Assembly: GCF_026898115.1 (NCBI RefSeq)
Contig: NZ_CP114036.1
Span: forward strand, 6,008,001 to 6,072,000
Direction: 5' to 3'
Length of the DNA stretch: 64,000 nucleotides
From: Streptomyces sp. S465
GTDB lineage: Bacteria; Actinomycetota; Actinomycetes; Streptomycetales; Streptomycetaceae
Below the pieces are notes generated by a model. The model saw only the letters and a list, made by a program, of their open reading frames with translations. It did not search any database and was not told where the DNA came from. Positions 31,476-40,803 of the stretch are shown piece after piece. The position numbers and the translations under genes are program-made. Position 1 is the stretch's first letter; every line of letters begins with the position of its first letter.

Positions 31476-33902
31476 TCAGGGCATCGCCAGTTCGAACCAG
31501 ACGACCTTCCCCGTGGACAGCCGGGTCGCGCCCCAGCGCCGGGCCAGCCGGTTCACCAGGTACAGCCCGCGCCCGCCCTCGTCGGACGGCCGGGCCTGGC
31601 GCAGCCGCGGCAGCTGGGGGACGTCGTCCCCGACCTCGCAGCGCAGTACGTCCGTGCGCAGCAGCCGCAGCGTGATCGGCCGTTCCGCATAGCGCACCGC
31701 GTTGGTCACCACCTCGCTGACCAGCAGCTCCACCGCGTCCGTCAGATCGTCCAGATCCCAGCGGGCCAGCGCCCGGCGGGTCAGCCGGCGTGCCTGCCCG
31801 GCCGTCTGCGCCTTCGGGTCCAGGAACCAGTACGCGACATCGCTGGGCGCGATGCCCTCGAAGCGGGCCGCGAGCAGCGCCACGTCGTCGTCCCGGTCGC
31901 CGGGGCCGAGCATGTCCAGCACCTCGTCGCACAGCGGCTCCAGCGGCGGCGGGTTGGGGCCGGTGAGCCGGGCGGTGGCGGTCAGCCGTTCGCGCAGCTG
32001 CTCGATACCGGTCCACACATCGCGCATCCGCGATTCGACCAGCCCGTCGGTGTAGAGCATCAGGGTGGCCCCGGCCGGCGCGTCCAGCTCGACCGCCTCG
32101 AAGTCGACCCCGCCGACCCCGATCGGCGCCCCCGGCGGCACCCGCAGCACCTCGGCGCGGCCGCCCCGGTGCAGCAGAAGGGGTGGCGGATGGCCCGCGT
32201 TGGCGACCACGATGCGGTGCGCGACGGGGTCGTAGACCGCGTAGAGGCAGGTGGCCATGCGGTCGGTGCCCAGCCGCTGGGCCTGCTCGTCGAGGTGGTG
32301 CAGCACCTCCTGCGGCGGCAGGTCGAGCCCGGCGAGGGTCTGCGCGGTGGTGCGCAGCTGGCCCATGATCGCGGCGGAGGTCATCGAATGGCCCATCACA
32401 TCGCCGACCACCAGCGCCACCCGGTTGCCCGGCAGCGGGATCGCGTCGTACCAGTCGCCGCCCACCCGGGCCGTCTCGGCGGCCGGCAGGTAGCGGCTGG
32501 CCAGCCGGACGCCGGTGGGCTGCGGCAGCGAGTCGGGCAGCATGGTGCGCTGCAACTCGTCCGCGATGTAGACCTCGCGTCCGTACAGCACCGCCTTGTC
32601 GACGCCGAGCGCGGTGTGGGTGGCCAGCTGGGCCGCCACCAGCAGATCGTCCGGTTCGAACGGCGGCCGGTCCGGGCGGCGTACGAACACCGCCGCGCCG
32701 ATCACCCGGCGGCGGCCGCGCATCGGGGCCAGCACGGTGCGCTGGCCGGTCGCCACGCACGGGCCCTCGCCGAGGAGCTGGGGCAGCGCGGCGCGGGCGG
32801 CCTGGGAGTCGCCGAACACCGGCCGCACCCCGCGCAGCACCTCGGCCAGCGGACCGCCCGCCTCCACCTCGCACAGCTCGGCCGCCGGGCCCCCGCCCAC
32901 GGCGGGCGAGAGATCGGACTGCGAGGACATCAGCGGCAGCCGGCCGCTGTCGGTGTCCGGGTCCAGCGGAATCCGGTCGGTGCGGCGCAGCCGCAGCATC
33001 ATCGGGCCGACCGGGCGCTCGTCGCCGACCGGCAGCGGATCACGCAGATACACCAGGATCGCGTCGGCGAAGGTGGGCACGGTGGCCCGGCACAGGCCCA
33101 GCACGATCTCGTCCAGGTCGATACCCCGGGCGATCCGCCGGGTCGCGGCCCCCACGAACCGCAGCCGGTCGCCGCTCCGGTCCCGCGCGGCGGTGTCGGC
33201 GGCGGCCCCGCCCGCCGGCGGCACCGGGGGCGCGCCGCCCGCCGGGGTGCCGTACGCGACCTGGCCCGCCGCGGTGGCCGCCGTATGGGTGTCGCCGGGC
33301 TGCGCCGGGTGCTCACCCGCACCGGCGCCCCGCCGCGCCGCGCCCCGGCCGCCGCCCTGGGCGGCCGGGGGCTGTTCGCCGGGGCCGGTCCCGCCGTTCC
33401 GTCGCGCCGCGCCTCTGGCGGCATTGCGATCCGCGTCCCACACAGGCTCGCCCTCCGGTGTGCCGTGCTCCGGCTGCGCCGGGTGCTCGCTCTCCGCCGT
33501 GTCCCGGCGCTCCCTGCCTCCGCCGCCGCGTGCCGGGGCGGCGCCTCCCCGCCCGTCCGTGCCGTCCGCACCGTCCGCGCCCGTCCCGCCGTGGTGCCCG
33601 CATCCGCTCCGATGGGGGTCGCCGCCGCACTCCGGGGCCGCGCCGCGGTCTCTGGCGCGGGGCGCGGGCTCCTGGCCGGGCCCCGGGGGGCCGTCGTGGG
33701 CCGCCGGTGCCGAGGGGCCGTCCGCGGGGAAGGCGGGACGCGGCCGGCCGCCGTCCGGCTCCTGACCGGGGGCAGCCGTCTGCCGCACGGCGGTCCGCGG
33801 GTCCGGGACCGCGCCGTGCGCGTCGTCGGGCGCGGGCGCGCCCGGGGCGGCGGCAGGGGTGGCCGCCTGCCGCCTGCTGTGGGAGGTGGGGTGCTCCGTC
33901 AC
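31476..33902 (-). CDS. GAF-PP2C phosphatase-HATPase multidomain regulator
   Basis: An 808-residue signalling protein. The first 240 or so residues are disordered (Pro/Gly/Ala/Arg/Glu). A GAF-like sensor domain follows (RFVGAATRRIARGIDLDEIV to LATHTALGVDKAVLYG). Next comes an SpoIIE/PP2C serine phosphatase domain with acidic metal-site motifs VGGDWYDAIPLP and ALVVGDVMGHS, then MLYTDGLVESR and RDDDVALLAARF. The C-terminal 130 residues are an HATPase_c (RsbW-like) domain with LLVSEVVTNAVRYAE and GGRGLYLVNRLARRWG. This layout is typical of streptomycete sigma-factor partner-switching regulators. GTG 33902 is chosen for the GGATGG site. No anti-anti-sigma gene is adjacent. Confidence 0.9.
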   Translation of the reverse strand: MTEHPTSHSRRQAATPAAAPGAPAPDDAHGAVPDPRTAVRQTAAPGQEPDGGRPRPAFPADGPSAPAAHDGPPGPGQEPAPRARDRGAAPECGGDPHRSGCGHHGGTGADGADGTDGRGGAAPARGGGGRERRDTAESEHPAQPEHGTPEGEPVWDADRNAARGAARRNGGTGPGEQPPAAQGGGRGAARRGAGAGEHPAQPGDTHTAATAAGQVAYGTPAGGAPPVPPAGGAAADTAARDRSGDRLRFVGAATRRIARGIDLDEIVLGLCRATVPTFADAILVYLRDPLPVGDERPVGPMMLRLRRTDRIPLDPDTDSGRLPLMSSQSDLSPAVGGGPAAELCEVEAGGPLAEVLRGVRPVFGDSQAARAALPQLLGEGPCVATGQRTVLAPMRGRRRVIGAAVFVRRPDRPPFEPDDLLVAAQLATHTALGVDKAVLYGREVYIADELQRTMLPDSLPQPTGVRLASRYLPAAETARVGGDWYDAIPLPGNRVALVVGDVMGHSMTSAAIMGQLRTTAQTLAGLDLPPQEVLHHLDEQAQRLGTDRMATCLYAVYDPVAHRIVVANAGHPPPLLLHRGGRAEVLRVPPGAPIGVGGVDFEAVELDAPAGATLMLYTDGLVESRMRDVWTGIEQLRERLTATARLTGPNPPPLEPLCDEVLDMLGPGDRDDDVALLAARFEGIAPSDVAYWFLDPKAQTAGQARRLTRRALARWDLDDLTDAVELLVSEVVTNAVRYAERPITLRLLRTDVLRCEVGDDVPQLPRLRQARPSDEGGRGLYLVNRLARRWGATRLSTGKVVWFELAMP

Positions 33903-33959
33903 GCGTGGGTTTCCATCCGTCCGGGGCCGTGCGCCCGCAGGTCGTGGGCGCACCGAGGG

Positions 33960-34679
33960 TCAGGCACGTCGTCGGCAGTTCAGGAAGATCTGGATCTCGG
34001 GTGGTACGCCCGTGCTCGCCGGGGCGTACGAGTACGCGTCCTCCCCGGCGATCTCGAAGCCCGCATCGCGTACGACCTGGCGCAGCTCGTCCCGCAGATA
34101 ACCGGATACCCGCACCGAGTGGCCGAGGAACGGGATGGGGAAGTCGTCGATGTCCGACTCCACCATGCCCAGCGCCAGCAGCCCTTCGGGTCTGAGCACC
34201 GCGTGCAGCGCCCGCAGGGCGTACGGGATCTCCGGGCGGGGCAGCAGCAGCAGCGAGAAGTTGGCGGCGATGCCGTCGAACGAGCCGAGCTCCCGGGGGC
34301 CGCCCGGACCGTACCGGCCGCCCACCCGCAGATCGACGATGTCCACATGGTGGAACGTGGCCTGAGGCACATTGTCCCGGGCGAGCTTGAGCATGCCCTC
34401 GGAGATGTCGATGCCGACCACCTCGTGGCCCGCGTCGACCAGCTGACGGGCCGTGGGCAGACCGGTGCCGCTGCCGACGTCGAGCACCCGGGAGCCGGGC
34501 GGAAGCGTTTCGGCCAGCCACCGGCCGGCCGCGATCTGGCCCTCCTTGTGCGGAAAGGCGTCGTCGAGGCGGTCCCCGATGGCGTCGAACGCCTCCGCCT
34601 GACCGCTGCGGTCCAGTGCGAGGCGGTCGAAGTCCGCATAGCCCGCGTAGCCGTCCCCGTACTCGTCCTCACCGCTCAC
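33960..34679 (-). CDS. Class I SAM-dependent methyltransferase
   Basis: A 239-residue methyltransferase. The SAM-binding motif I is VLDVGSGTGLPTARQLVD, followed by VVGIDISEGMLKLAR, the HHVDIVDLR acidic motif and FDGIAANFSLLLLP. The substrate cannot be inferred. It lies upstream of, and in the same direction as, the PP2C gene, 57 bp away, so the two may be co-transcribed. The GTG start at 34679 opens VSGEDEYG, an acidic N-terminus. Confidence 0.88.
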   Translation of the reverse strand: MSGEDEYGDGYAGYADFDRLALDRSGQAEAFDAIGDRLDDAFPHKEGQIAAGRWLAETLPPGSRVLDVGSGTGLPTARQLVDAGHEVVGIDISEGMLKLARDNVPQATFHHVDIVDLRVGGRYGPGGPRELGSFDGIAANFSLLLLPRPEIPYALRALHAVLRPEGLLALGMVESDIDDFPIPFLGHSVRVSGYLRDELRQVVRDAGFEIAGEDAYSYAPASTGVPPEIQIFLNCRRRA

Positions 34680-34813
34680 GACCCCGCCCCCTCCAGTGGC
34701 ATCACGTCATGTTGTGCGCTTCGCCCGAGACTTGCGTCGGTGCCAGGTGTCCCGCATGGGCAGTGTTCCGGACGACGATCCTACGTTTGAAACACGGGGA
34801 CACGACAAGAGGT

Positions 34814-35560
34814 TCACCTCGAGTGCGCCGAGGTGCGCTTCTCGTCCTGCTTCCTGCCCTGCTTCCTGTCCTGTTCCTTGCCCTGTTCGCTGTCCGTACG
34901 GCCCCAGTCCGCGGGAAGGGCGGGCACGGACCACGCCGGGTCGGGCCGCCAGTCCTCCCACCTGTCCCGGAACGGCGCTCCCCAGGACTCGATGGTCGCG
35001 ACGGCCGCCCGGCCCGCGGCCCGGACCCGCTCCGCCTGCTCGGCGCCCATCAGCCCGGCCCGCTGCGCCTGCGCGAACTCGTCCTCGTCCTTCCATTCCC
35101 AGCTGCGGTCGGGGTAGACCGCGATGTCCAGGAAGTGGTCCTCGGAGTCCACCCCGCGGTCCCCGCGGACCAGCGGCTCCTCCAGGTTCACGTACCAGTT
35201 CTTGAACTGCCAGCCGTGGTCCCAGAACAGCCACACCGACCACGGCTCGCCGGGCCGCGCGAGCTTCAGCACCCCGGTGCCGAACCACTGGGACAGCGCG
35301 GTGGTGCGCGGTTTGGTGTAACGGGTGGACAGCGGTTCGCGGTGCACCGAGGTGCCGTCGGTGAGCTGCGGTTTGACGCAGGCGGTGCCGGGGGCGAGCC
35401 AGACGGCGAGCAGCTCCGGGGTGTCCTCGACGACGGTCACGGGACGGCAGATGTGGATGTGCTCGGAGGCGTTGGCACGGTAGCGCCACAGGATATGGTC
35501 GCCCGGTGCCCACCGGGCGATGTCCGCCGTCCCCGTCGTCTCCACGATGTCCGCTGTCAT
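34814..35560 (-). CDS. DUF402 (FomD-like) protein
   Basis: A 248-residue DUF402 protein. The conserved core is visible: HILWRYRANASEHIHICRPV, the LAVWLAPGT stretch, VWLFWDHGWQFKNWYVNLEEP, and VDSEDHFLDIAVYPDRSWEWKDEDE with clustered acidic metal-binding residues. Members include FomD, a nucleotidyl-phosphonate hydrolase; most streptomycete copies have no assigned substrate. The last 25 residues are a Lys/Gln/Glu/Asp repeat (EQGKEQDRKQGRKQ), an unusual polar tail. It is monocistronic between the methyltransferase and fumC. Confidence 0.85.
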   Translation of the reverse strand: MTADIVETTGTADIARWAPGDHILWRYRANASEHIHICRPVTVVEDTPELLAVWLAPGTACVKPQLTDGTSVHREPLSTRYTKPRTTALSQWFGTGVLKLARPGEPWSVWLFWDHGWQFKNWYVNLEEPLVRGDRGVDSEDHFLDIAVYPDRSWEWKDEDEFAQAQRAGLMGAEQAERVRAAGRAAVATIESWGAPFRDRWEDWRPDPAWSVPALPADWGRTDSEQGKEQDRKQGRKQDEKRTSAHSR

Positions 35561-35628
35561 GAGCAGATCTTAGGTGGGAGCGGGCCGCGGTGCCGTGACC
35601 TATGCCGCAACCGGGGGCCAACGCCCGG

Positions 35629-37047
35629 CTAAGGGTGTGTCATGCGCAGCACGTCGAGCGCCTCGTCCAGCTGCTCCAGGGTCAGCAGCCCGCGCTCCAC
35701 GTAGCCGGACTCCAGGACCACCTCCCGGATCGTCTTGCGCTCCGCCAGCGACCGCTTGGCCACCTTCGCCGCCTCCTCGTAGCCGAGGTAGCGGTTGAGC
35801 GGGGTGACGACGGACGGTGAGGACTCCGCGTACTCCCGGGCCCGCTCGGCGTTGGCGGTGATCCCGTCGATCGTGCGGTCCGCGAGCAGCCGGGAGACAT
35901 TGGCCAGCAGCCGGATCGACTCCAGCAGATTCTTGGCGATCACCGGGAGCATCACATTGAGCTCGAAGTTCCCGGCGGCCCCGGCCGCGGCGACGGTGGC
36001 GTCATTGCCGGTGACCTGCGCCGCGACCATCAGCGTGGCCTCGGGGATCACCGGGTTGACCTTCCCCGGCATGATCGAGGAGCCGGGCTGGAGATCGGGC
36101 AGGGCGATCTCGGCGAGCCCGGTGCGCGGGCCCGACGCCATCCAGCGCAGATCGTTGGCGATCTTGGTGAGGCCGACCGCGATGGTCCGCAGCTGCCCGG
36201 ACGTCTCGACCAGCCCGTCCCGCGCGCCCTGCGCCTCGAAGTGGTCCCGGGCCTCGGTCAGCGGCAGCCCGGTGGTACGGGCCAGCTCGGCGATGACGGC
36301 GGCGGCGAACCCGGGCGGGGTGTTGATCCCGGTGCCCACCGCCGTACCGCCCAGCGGCAGCTCGGCCAGCCGGGGCAGCGCGGCGCGCAGCCGCTCGATC
36401 CCGTACCGCACCTGCGCCGCGTAGCCGCCGAACTCCTGGCCGAGGGTCACCGGAGTGGCGTCCATCAGATGGGTCCGCCCCGCCTTGACCACCTCCGCGA
36501 ACTCCGCCGCCTTGCGCTCCAGCGCCTCCGCCAGATGGGCCAGGGCCGGGATCAGATCGCCGGTGACCGCCGCAGTGGCGGCGATGTGGATGGAGGAGGG
36601 GAAGACGTCGTTGGACGACTGGCTGGCGTTGACGTGGTCGTTGGGATGCACGGCACGGCCCAGGCGCTCACTCGCCAGGGTGGCCAGCACCTCGTTGGTG
36701 TTCATGTTGGACGAGGTGCCGGAGCCGGTCTGGAAGACGTCCACCGGGAAGTGCTCGTCCCAGCGGCCCGCGGCGACCTCGGCCGCCGCATCCGAGATCG
36801 CCCCCGCGATGTCCTTGTCCACCACGCCCAGCTCGGCGTTGACCAGCGCGGCCGCGCCCTTGATCCGGGCCAGCGCCTCGATGTGCGCCCGCTCCAGGCG
36901 CTGCCCGCTGACGGGGAAGTTCTCCACCGCCCGCTGGGTCTGGGCGCGCCACTTGGCGTGCGCGGGCACCCTGACCTCGCCCATGGAGTCGTGCTCGATG
37001 CGGTAGCCCTCCCGGGGGCTGTCGTCGCGGTGGCTCTCGTCGGTCAT
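35629..37047 (-). CDS. fumC: Class II fumarate hydratase
   Basis: A 472-residue iron-independent fumarase of the aspartase/fumarase superfamily that hydrates fumarate to L-malate in the TCA cycle. Motifs: TGSGTSSNMNTNEVLA, VHPNDHVNASQSSNDVFPS, KAGRTHLMDATPVTLGQE and the signature GSSIMPGKVNPVIPE loop, then NFELNVMLPVIAKNLLESI. The start is ATG 37047 after GGAGGTG; a longer frame upstream is not used. A class I enzyme is encoded 5 kb away at 42167, giving the organism both an iron-sulphur and an iron-free isozyme. Confidence 0.96.
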   Translation of the reverse strand: MTDESHRDDSPREGYRIEHDSMGEVRVPAHAKWRAQTQRAVENFPVSGQRLERAHIEALARIKGAAALVNAELGVVDKDIAGAISDAAAEVAAGRWDEHFPVDVFQTGSGTSSNMNTNEVLATLASERLGRAVHPNDHVNASQSSNDVFPSSIHIAATAAVTGDLIPALAHLAEALERKAAEFAEVVKAGRTHLMDATPVTLGQEFGGYAAQVRYGIERLRAALPRLAELPLGGTAVGTGINTPPGFAAAVIAELARTTGLPLTEARDHFEAQGARDGLVETSGQLRTIAVGLTKIANDLRWMASGPRTGLAEIALPDLQPGSSIMPGKVNPVIPEATLMVAAQVTGNDATVAAAGAAGNFELNVMLPVIAKNLLESIRLLANVSRLLADRTIDGITANAERAREYAESSPSVVTPLNRYLGYEEAAKVAKRSLAERKTIREVVLESGYVERGLLTLEQLDEALDVLRMTHP

Positions 37048-37125
37048 GGGGACACCTCCGTCCAGCACAGCGTCATCACGCCACACCGTGTTCCCACGCC
37101 CGCCCGACCGACCGGGTGAGCCCGG

Positions 37126-39678
37126 TCACCGTACGGCCTCCGGCGCCCGCGGCGTCTCCACCTCGCCCGTGCGCTTGAGCTTCTGCCACGGCAGCAGGGC
37201 GCCGGTCGCCGCGGTGACACAGGAGTGCAGCAGCACCAGATACATCAGCTGCCGGTAGGCGATCTGCTGCAACGGCAGCGCGGCCAGCGCCCGGTAGGAC
37301 TCCCGGTCCAGCCGGAACGCGTACGCCGCCCCCAGCAGCTGCACCAGCAGCAGGGCGCCCCAGGCCAGCAGCGAGCGCACCGGATCCAGGAAGATCACCC
37401 CGTAGAGGGTGAAGAGGTCGATCAGCGGTGCGCACAGCGGGGTGAGGATCTGGAACAGCACCACCAGCGGCATCCCCACCCGGCCGAACCGCCCCGAGGG
37501 ACCCCGGTCGATCAGCGAGCGGCGGTGCTTCCACAGCGCCTGCATGGTGCCGTAGGACCAGCGGTAGCGCTGCTTCCACAACTGGCCGAGGGAGCCGGGC
37601 GCCTCGGTCCAGGCGCGGGCGTGCTCCTGGTAGACCACCCGCCAGCCGGCCCGGTGCAGGGCGATGGTGATGTCGGTGTCCTCGGCCAGGGTGTCCGCGC
37701 TCATGCCCCCGGCGTCCAGCAGCGCCCGGCGGCGGAAGGCGCCGATCGCGCCGGGGATGGTGGGCATGCAGCGCAGCAGGTCGTACATCCGCCGGTCGAG
37801 GTTGAAGCCCATCACGTACTCGATGTGCTGCCAGGCGCCGATCAGCTTGCCCCGGTTGCCGACCTTGGCGTTGCCCGCGACCGCGCCCACCCGTGAGTCG
37901 GCGAACGGACGGACCAGCTCACGGACGGTGGTGGGCTCGAAGACGGTGTCGCCGTCCATCATCACGATCAGCTCGTGGGTGGCATGGGCGATGCCCCGGT
38001 TGAGCGCGGCCGGTTTGCCCGCGTTGGCCTGGCGCAGCACCCGCACGTTGGGCAGCCCCATCGCCTCCGCGATATCGGCGGTGCCGTCGGTCGAGCCGTC
38101 GTCCACGACCAGGATCTCGATCGGATGGGTGGACGCGGCCAGCGACGTGAGGGTGTTGGCGATGCACTCCTTCTCGTTGTACGCGGGCACGATCACGGTC
38201 ACCGGATCGCCCACCTCCTGCACCCGCCGCCAGCGCCGCCGCTCCCGGGAGCGCCGGTGCCACCAGGCCAGGACCACCATCAGCAACAGCCGCCCGATCA
38301 CCGAGAGGCCCACCAGGCCCAGCAGCCCCATCAGCACCGGCAGGGCGCCGTGGGTGAACGCGGCGGCCCAGATCAGCACCCGGCCCTCCCAGATCCGCAC
38401 CGTGCGGGCCGGGTGGTTGGCGCTGTGGGCGCCGAGCGCGCCGGTGACGGTGGTGAAGGAGTAGCCCTTCTTCCGCATCCGTTCGATGTACTGCCCCAGG
38501 GCCTTCACGGTCCGCGCGCGGTTGCCGCCCGCGTCGTGGAAGAGCACGGACGCGCCCTTGGTGCCCGGGGGAGTGGCGTTCTGGACGATCTCCTTCACCG
38601 GGGGCCGCTGCCAGTCCTCGCTGTCGGCGTCCACGAAGGCGCTGATGTAGCCCTTGGAGCCGATGTGCTGCTGCACCGGCCAGGTACGGTCGTCCAGCGC
38701 GCGGACCTTGGAGGCGTACGGCGCCCGGAACAGCGAGCTGGTGATGCCCGCCGCACCGGCCAGGGCCAGCTGGGACTGGGCCAGTTCGCGGTCCATGCGC
38801 CCCTTGTCCTGGTACGACAGGTCGACATGGGAGAAGGTGTGCACCCCGACCTCATGACCCGCGGCCCGCATCCGGCGGACCAGCTCCGGATGGCGGACCA
38901 CCATCTGGCCCAGCACGAAGAAGGTGCCCCGCACCTTGTGGCGGCGCAGCACGCCGAGGATCTCCGGGGTCCAGCGGGGGTCCGGGCCGTCGTCGAAGGT
39001 CAGCGCGATGGTCTTGGCCGGGATCGCGTGCTCGGTGGCCTTCCCGGTCCGGTCGAAGGTGATCACCGGACCGCCCTTGCGCAACCGGTCGGGGACAGTA
39101 CGGGAGGCGTGTGAGCGGTGCACCCGGGCGTCGTTGCCGATCTCGGCGTCCAGATAGCCGTCCAGCAGCAGCGCGCACACCAGCGCGAGGAGGGTCGCGA
39201 GGGCGAGCACCATCCGGGTACGGGTGCGGAGCTTGCGCAGCCTGACGGTACGGAGGGCGGGCGGGCGGAGCTTGGGGGCGGGGAGCTTGGTGGGCAGCTT
39301 GGGGGTCGGGAACGTGATGGGCAGCTTGGGGGTGGGCAGCTTCCCGGCGCGGACGGTGACCTTGCGCAGCCCGAGGGCGCGGGGCTTGCCCAGGAGCTTG
39401 AGCTTGCCCGTGAGTTTGGGTCGGTCCGGGAGCCTGGCCTTGCCCAGGAGTTTGACCTTGCCCAGGAGTTTGACCTTGCCCAGGAGTTTGACCTTACCCG
39501 GGAACCTGACCTTGCCCCGGAGCTTGAGTCTGCCCGGGAGCGTGAGTCTGCTCCTGAGCCGCGCGGCGCGGCCGGCGGGGCCGGTCAGCCGGAACACCGT
39601 GCGGGGCGCGGCGGCCTGACGGGGCGCGGGGAGCCGGCGGCGTGGCCGCGGCAGCCTCGGCGGTCTGCCGCCGCTCAC
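37126..39678 (-). CDS. Polysaccharide deacetylase / GT2 glycosyltransferase fusion
   Basis: An 850-residue membrane protein. Residues 1-155 are a strongly basic repeat region of GKVKLL hexapeptides and PTPKLP repeats. A membrane helix (MVLALATLLALVCALLLDGY) leads to an extracytoplasmic NodB polysaccharide deacetylase (TIALTFDDGPDPRWTPEIL, EVGVHTFSHVDLS, FRAPY, LFHDAGGNRART). A helix pair then leads back to a cytoplasmic GT2 processive glycosyltransferase (VIVPAYNEKECI, VVDDGSTDGT, MMDGDTVFEP, EDTDITIALHRAGW and the QRYRW motif), with terminal membrane helices. This is the MatB-type architecture linked in Streptomyces to poly-N-acetylglucosamine-like extracellular polymer. It overlaps the preceding gene by four bases. 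Confidence 0.92.
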   Translation of the reverse strand: MSGGRPPRLPRPRRRLPAPRQAAAPRTVFRLTGPAGRAARLRSRLTLPGRLKLRGKVRFPGKVKLLGKVKLLGKVKLLGKARLPDRPKLTGKLKLLGKPRALGLRKVTVRAGKLPTPKLPITFPTPKLPTKLPAPKLRPPALRTVRLRKLRTRTRMVLALATLLALVCALLLDGYLDAEIGNDARVHRSHASRTVPDRLRKGGPVITFDRTGKATEHAIPAKTIALTFDDGPDPRWTPEILGVLRRHKVRGTFFVLGQMVVRHPELVRRMRAAGHEVGVHTFSHVDLSYQDKGRMDRELAQSQLALAGAAGITSSLFRAPYASKVRALDDRTWPVQQHIGSKGYISAFVDADSEDWQRPPVKEIVQNATPPGTKGASVLFHDAGGNRARTVKALGQYIERMRKKGYSFTTVTGALGAHSANHPARTVRIWEGRVLIWAAAFTHGALPVLMGLLGLVGLSVIGRLLLMVVLAWWHRRSRERRRWRRVQEVGDPVTVIVPAYNEKECIANTLTSLAASTHPIEILVVDDGSTDGTADIAEAMGLPNVRVLRQANAGKPAALNRGIAHATHELIVMMDGDTVFEPTTVRELVRPFADSRVGAVAGNAKVGNRGKLIGAWQHIEYVMGFNLDRRMYDLLRCMPTIPGAIGAFRRRALLDAGGMSADTLAEDTDITIALHRAGWRVVYQEHARAWTEAPGSLGQLWKQRYRWSYGTMQALWKHRRSLIDRGPSGRFGRVGMPLVVLFQILTPLCAPLIDLFTLYGVIFLDPVRSLLAWGALLLVQLLGAAYAFRLDRESYRALAALPLQQIAYRQLMYLVLLHSCVTAATGALLPWQKLKRTGEVETPRAPEAVR
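39440..39547. repeat. 18-bp tandem repeat encoding GKVKLL-type hexapeptides
   Basis: Three identical 18-bp units (ttgcccaggagtttgacc) at 39440-39493 are followed by three diverged units to 39547; further weak copies lie at lower coordinates. The array lies inside the deacetylase/glycosyltransferase gene and codes for its cytoplasmic polybasic repeat. Confidence 0.9.
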
Positions 39679-40637
39679 GACTCCTCGCCCTCGGAGGCGG
39701 GGGCGTCCGGCCGGTCGGCCTCGGCGCCGCCCGCGGCGGGCCCCTTGGAACGGCCCGGGATCTCGGGGGTTTGGGCCTGCGCGGGCTGGTGGGACTGCGG
39801 TCTGCGGGTCTGCGGCCGCTGGGTCCGCGGCCGCTGGGACTGCGGTCTGTGGGACTGCGGCCCCTGCGACTGCGGCTTCCGCGCCTGCGCCCCCTGGGAC
39901 CGCGGCTGCTGAGGGGACTTGGCGTGGCCGGGCCCCGCGGTGCGCCCGGGACCCTGCGGGTGACCGGATTCCTCGGCCGACGGCCTGGCGGCGGCGGTGG
40001 GCTTCCTCGACGGGGTGTGCGAGACGTTCGCCGGTGACCCGGCGGGCTTGCGGGCGGCCGGACGCGGATGCGCGGGACTGAGCTCGCGGTGCTTGCCGGA
40101 CCGGTGTCCCGCGGTGGACTTCCGGCCACCGGCGTGGGCGCGCGCGGGGGAATGCCGCGGCGCCGCACGGTGGAGCTCGGGCTCGGCGGGCTGCGCGGGC
40201 GCGGGCCGCGGCCGGGTGGTGACGGGGTGCAGGGCGTCGGGCTCCCGGGCGCCCGAGGACTCCGGACGCCCGGAGCCGTATCGGTGGCGCCGGTGCTGAC
40301 GGTGGGTCGGGGCGTACTCGTGCGCGCTGGGCCGCTCATCCGACGCCGAGGGCCCCGAACGCCCCTCCGGGGCGTGCTTCGGCTCCCGGCCGAACGCCTC
40401 GGTGGCGACGGGCCGCCCCGGGATCAGCGTAGGCGGGGCGAGGGACGTACCACCCGCGTAGCCCAACCCCAGGACCGCCGAATAGCCGAGGCAGGCGGCC
40501 CCCGCGACTACGCCCACATGCCGTACCAGTCGGCCACGGCGCCCGGAGAGGTCCACGAACACGGGCCCCTTACGGGCCACGTCAGCGCGGAGGGGACGCG
40601 AAGGCGCGCGCTCGGCCACATCTGACTGAGGATCCAT
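39675..40637 (-). CDS. Single-pass protein with Pro/Gln/Arg repeat-rich exported region
   Basis: A 320-residue protein of unknown function. A short cytoplasmic N-terminus is followed by one hydrophobic segment (HVGVVAGAACLGYSAVLGLG) and a 250-residue disordered region rich in Pro, Arg, His, Gln and Ser. This includes six-residue units of the form RPQSQ/RPQTR near the C-terminus. The net charge is strongly positive. ATG 40637 was chosen over upstream starts because a good promoter lies directly before it. It overlaps the glycosyltransferase fusion gene by four bases (ATGA), so both are made together. It may be a polymer- or wall-interacting partner of that synthase; this is inferred only from coupling. 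Confidence 0.65.
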   Translation of the reverse strand: MDPQSDVAERAPSRPLRADVARKGPVFVDLSGRRGRLVRHVGVVAGAACLGYSAVLGLGYAGGTSLAPPTLIPGRPVATEAFGREPKHAPEGRSGPSASDERPSAHEYAPTHRQHRRHRYGSGRPESSGAREPDALHPVTTRPRPAPAQPAEPELHRAAPRHSPARAHAGGRKSTAGHRSGKHRELSPAHPRPAARKPAGSPANVSHTPSRKPTAAARPSAEESGHPQGPGRTAGPGHAKSPQQPRSQGAQARKPQSQGPQSHRPQSQRPRTQRPQTRRPQSHQPAQAQTPEIPGRSKGPAAGGAEADRPDAPASEGEES

Positions 40638-40656
40638 ACGGAAGAGGCTAATGCAG

Positions 40657-40684
40657 AAAATACGACATGCGACATATAAGTCAA
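40657..40684 (-). promoter_or_regulatory. Candidate promoter of the deacetylase/glycosyltransferase operon
   Basis: On the minus strand, TTGACT (40684-40679) and TATTTT (40662-40657) are separated by 16 bp and end 20 bases before the ATG at 40637. The surrounding AT-rich block contains two CGACAT/GCGACAT direct repeats. This is a good match to a vegetative-type -35/-10. Confidence 0.5.
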
Positions 40685-40803
40685 ACATGCGGTGTGTCAT
40701 CGTTCAGTAGGTTCATGGGATATGCGAGGTTTGGCGGGGAGAACGGCGCGGGAGGCGCAGGCCCCCGGCGCCTCGTACCGGACCACAAGGAGGAGCCAGA
40801 GCC

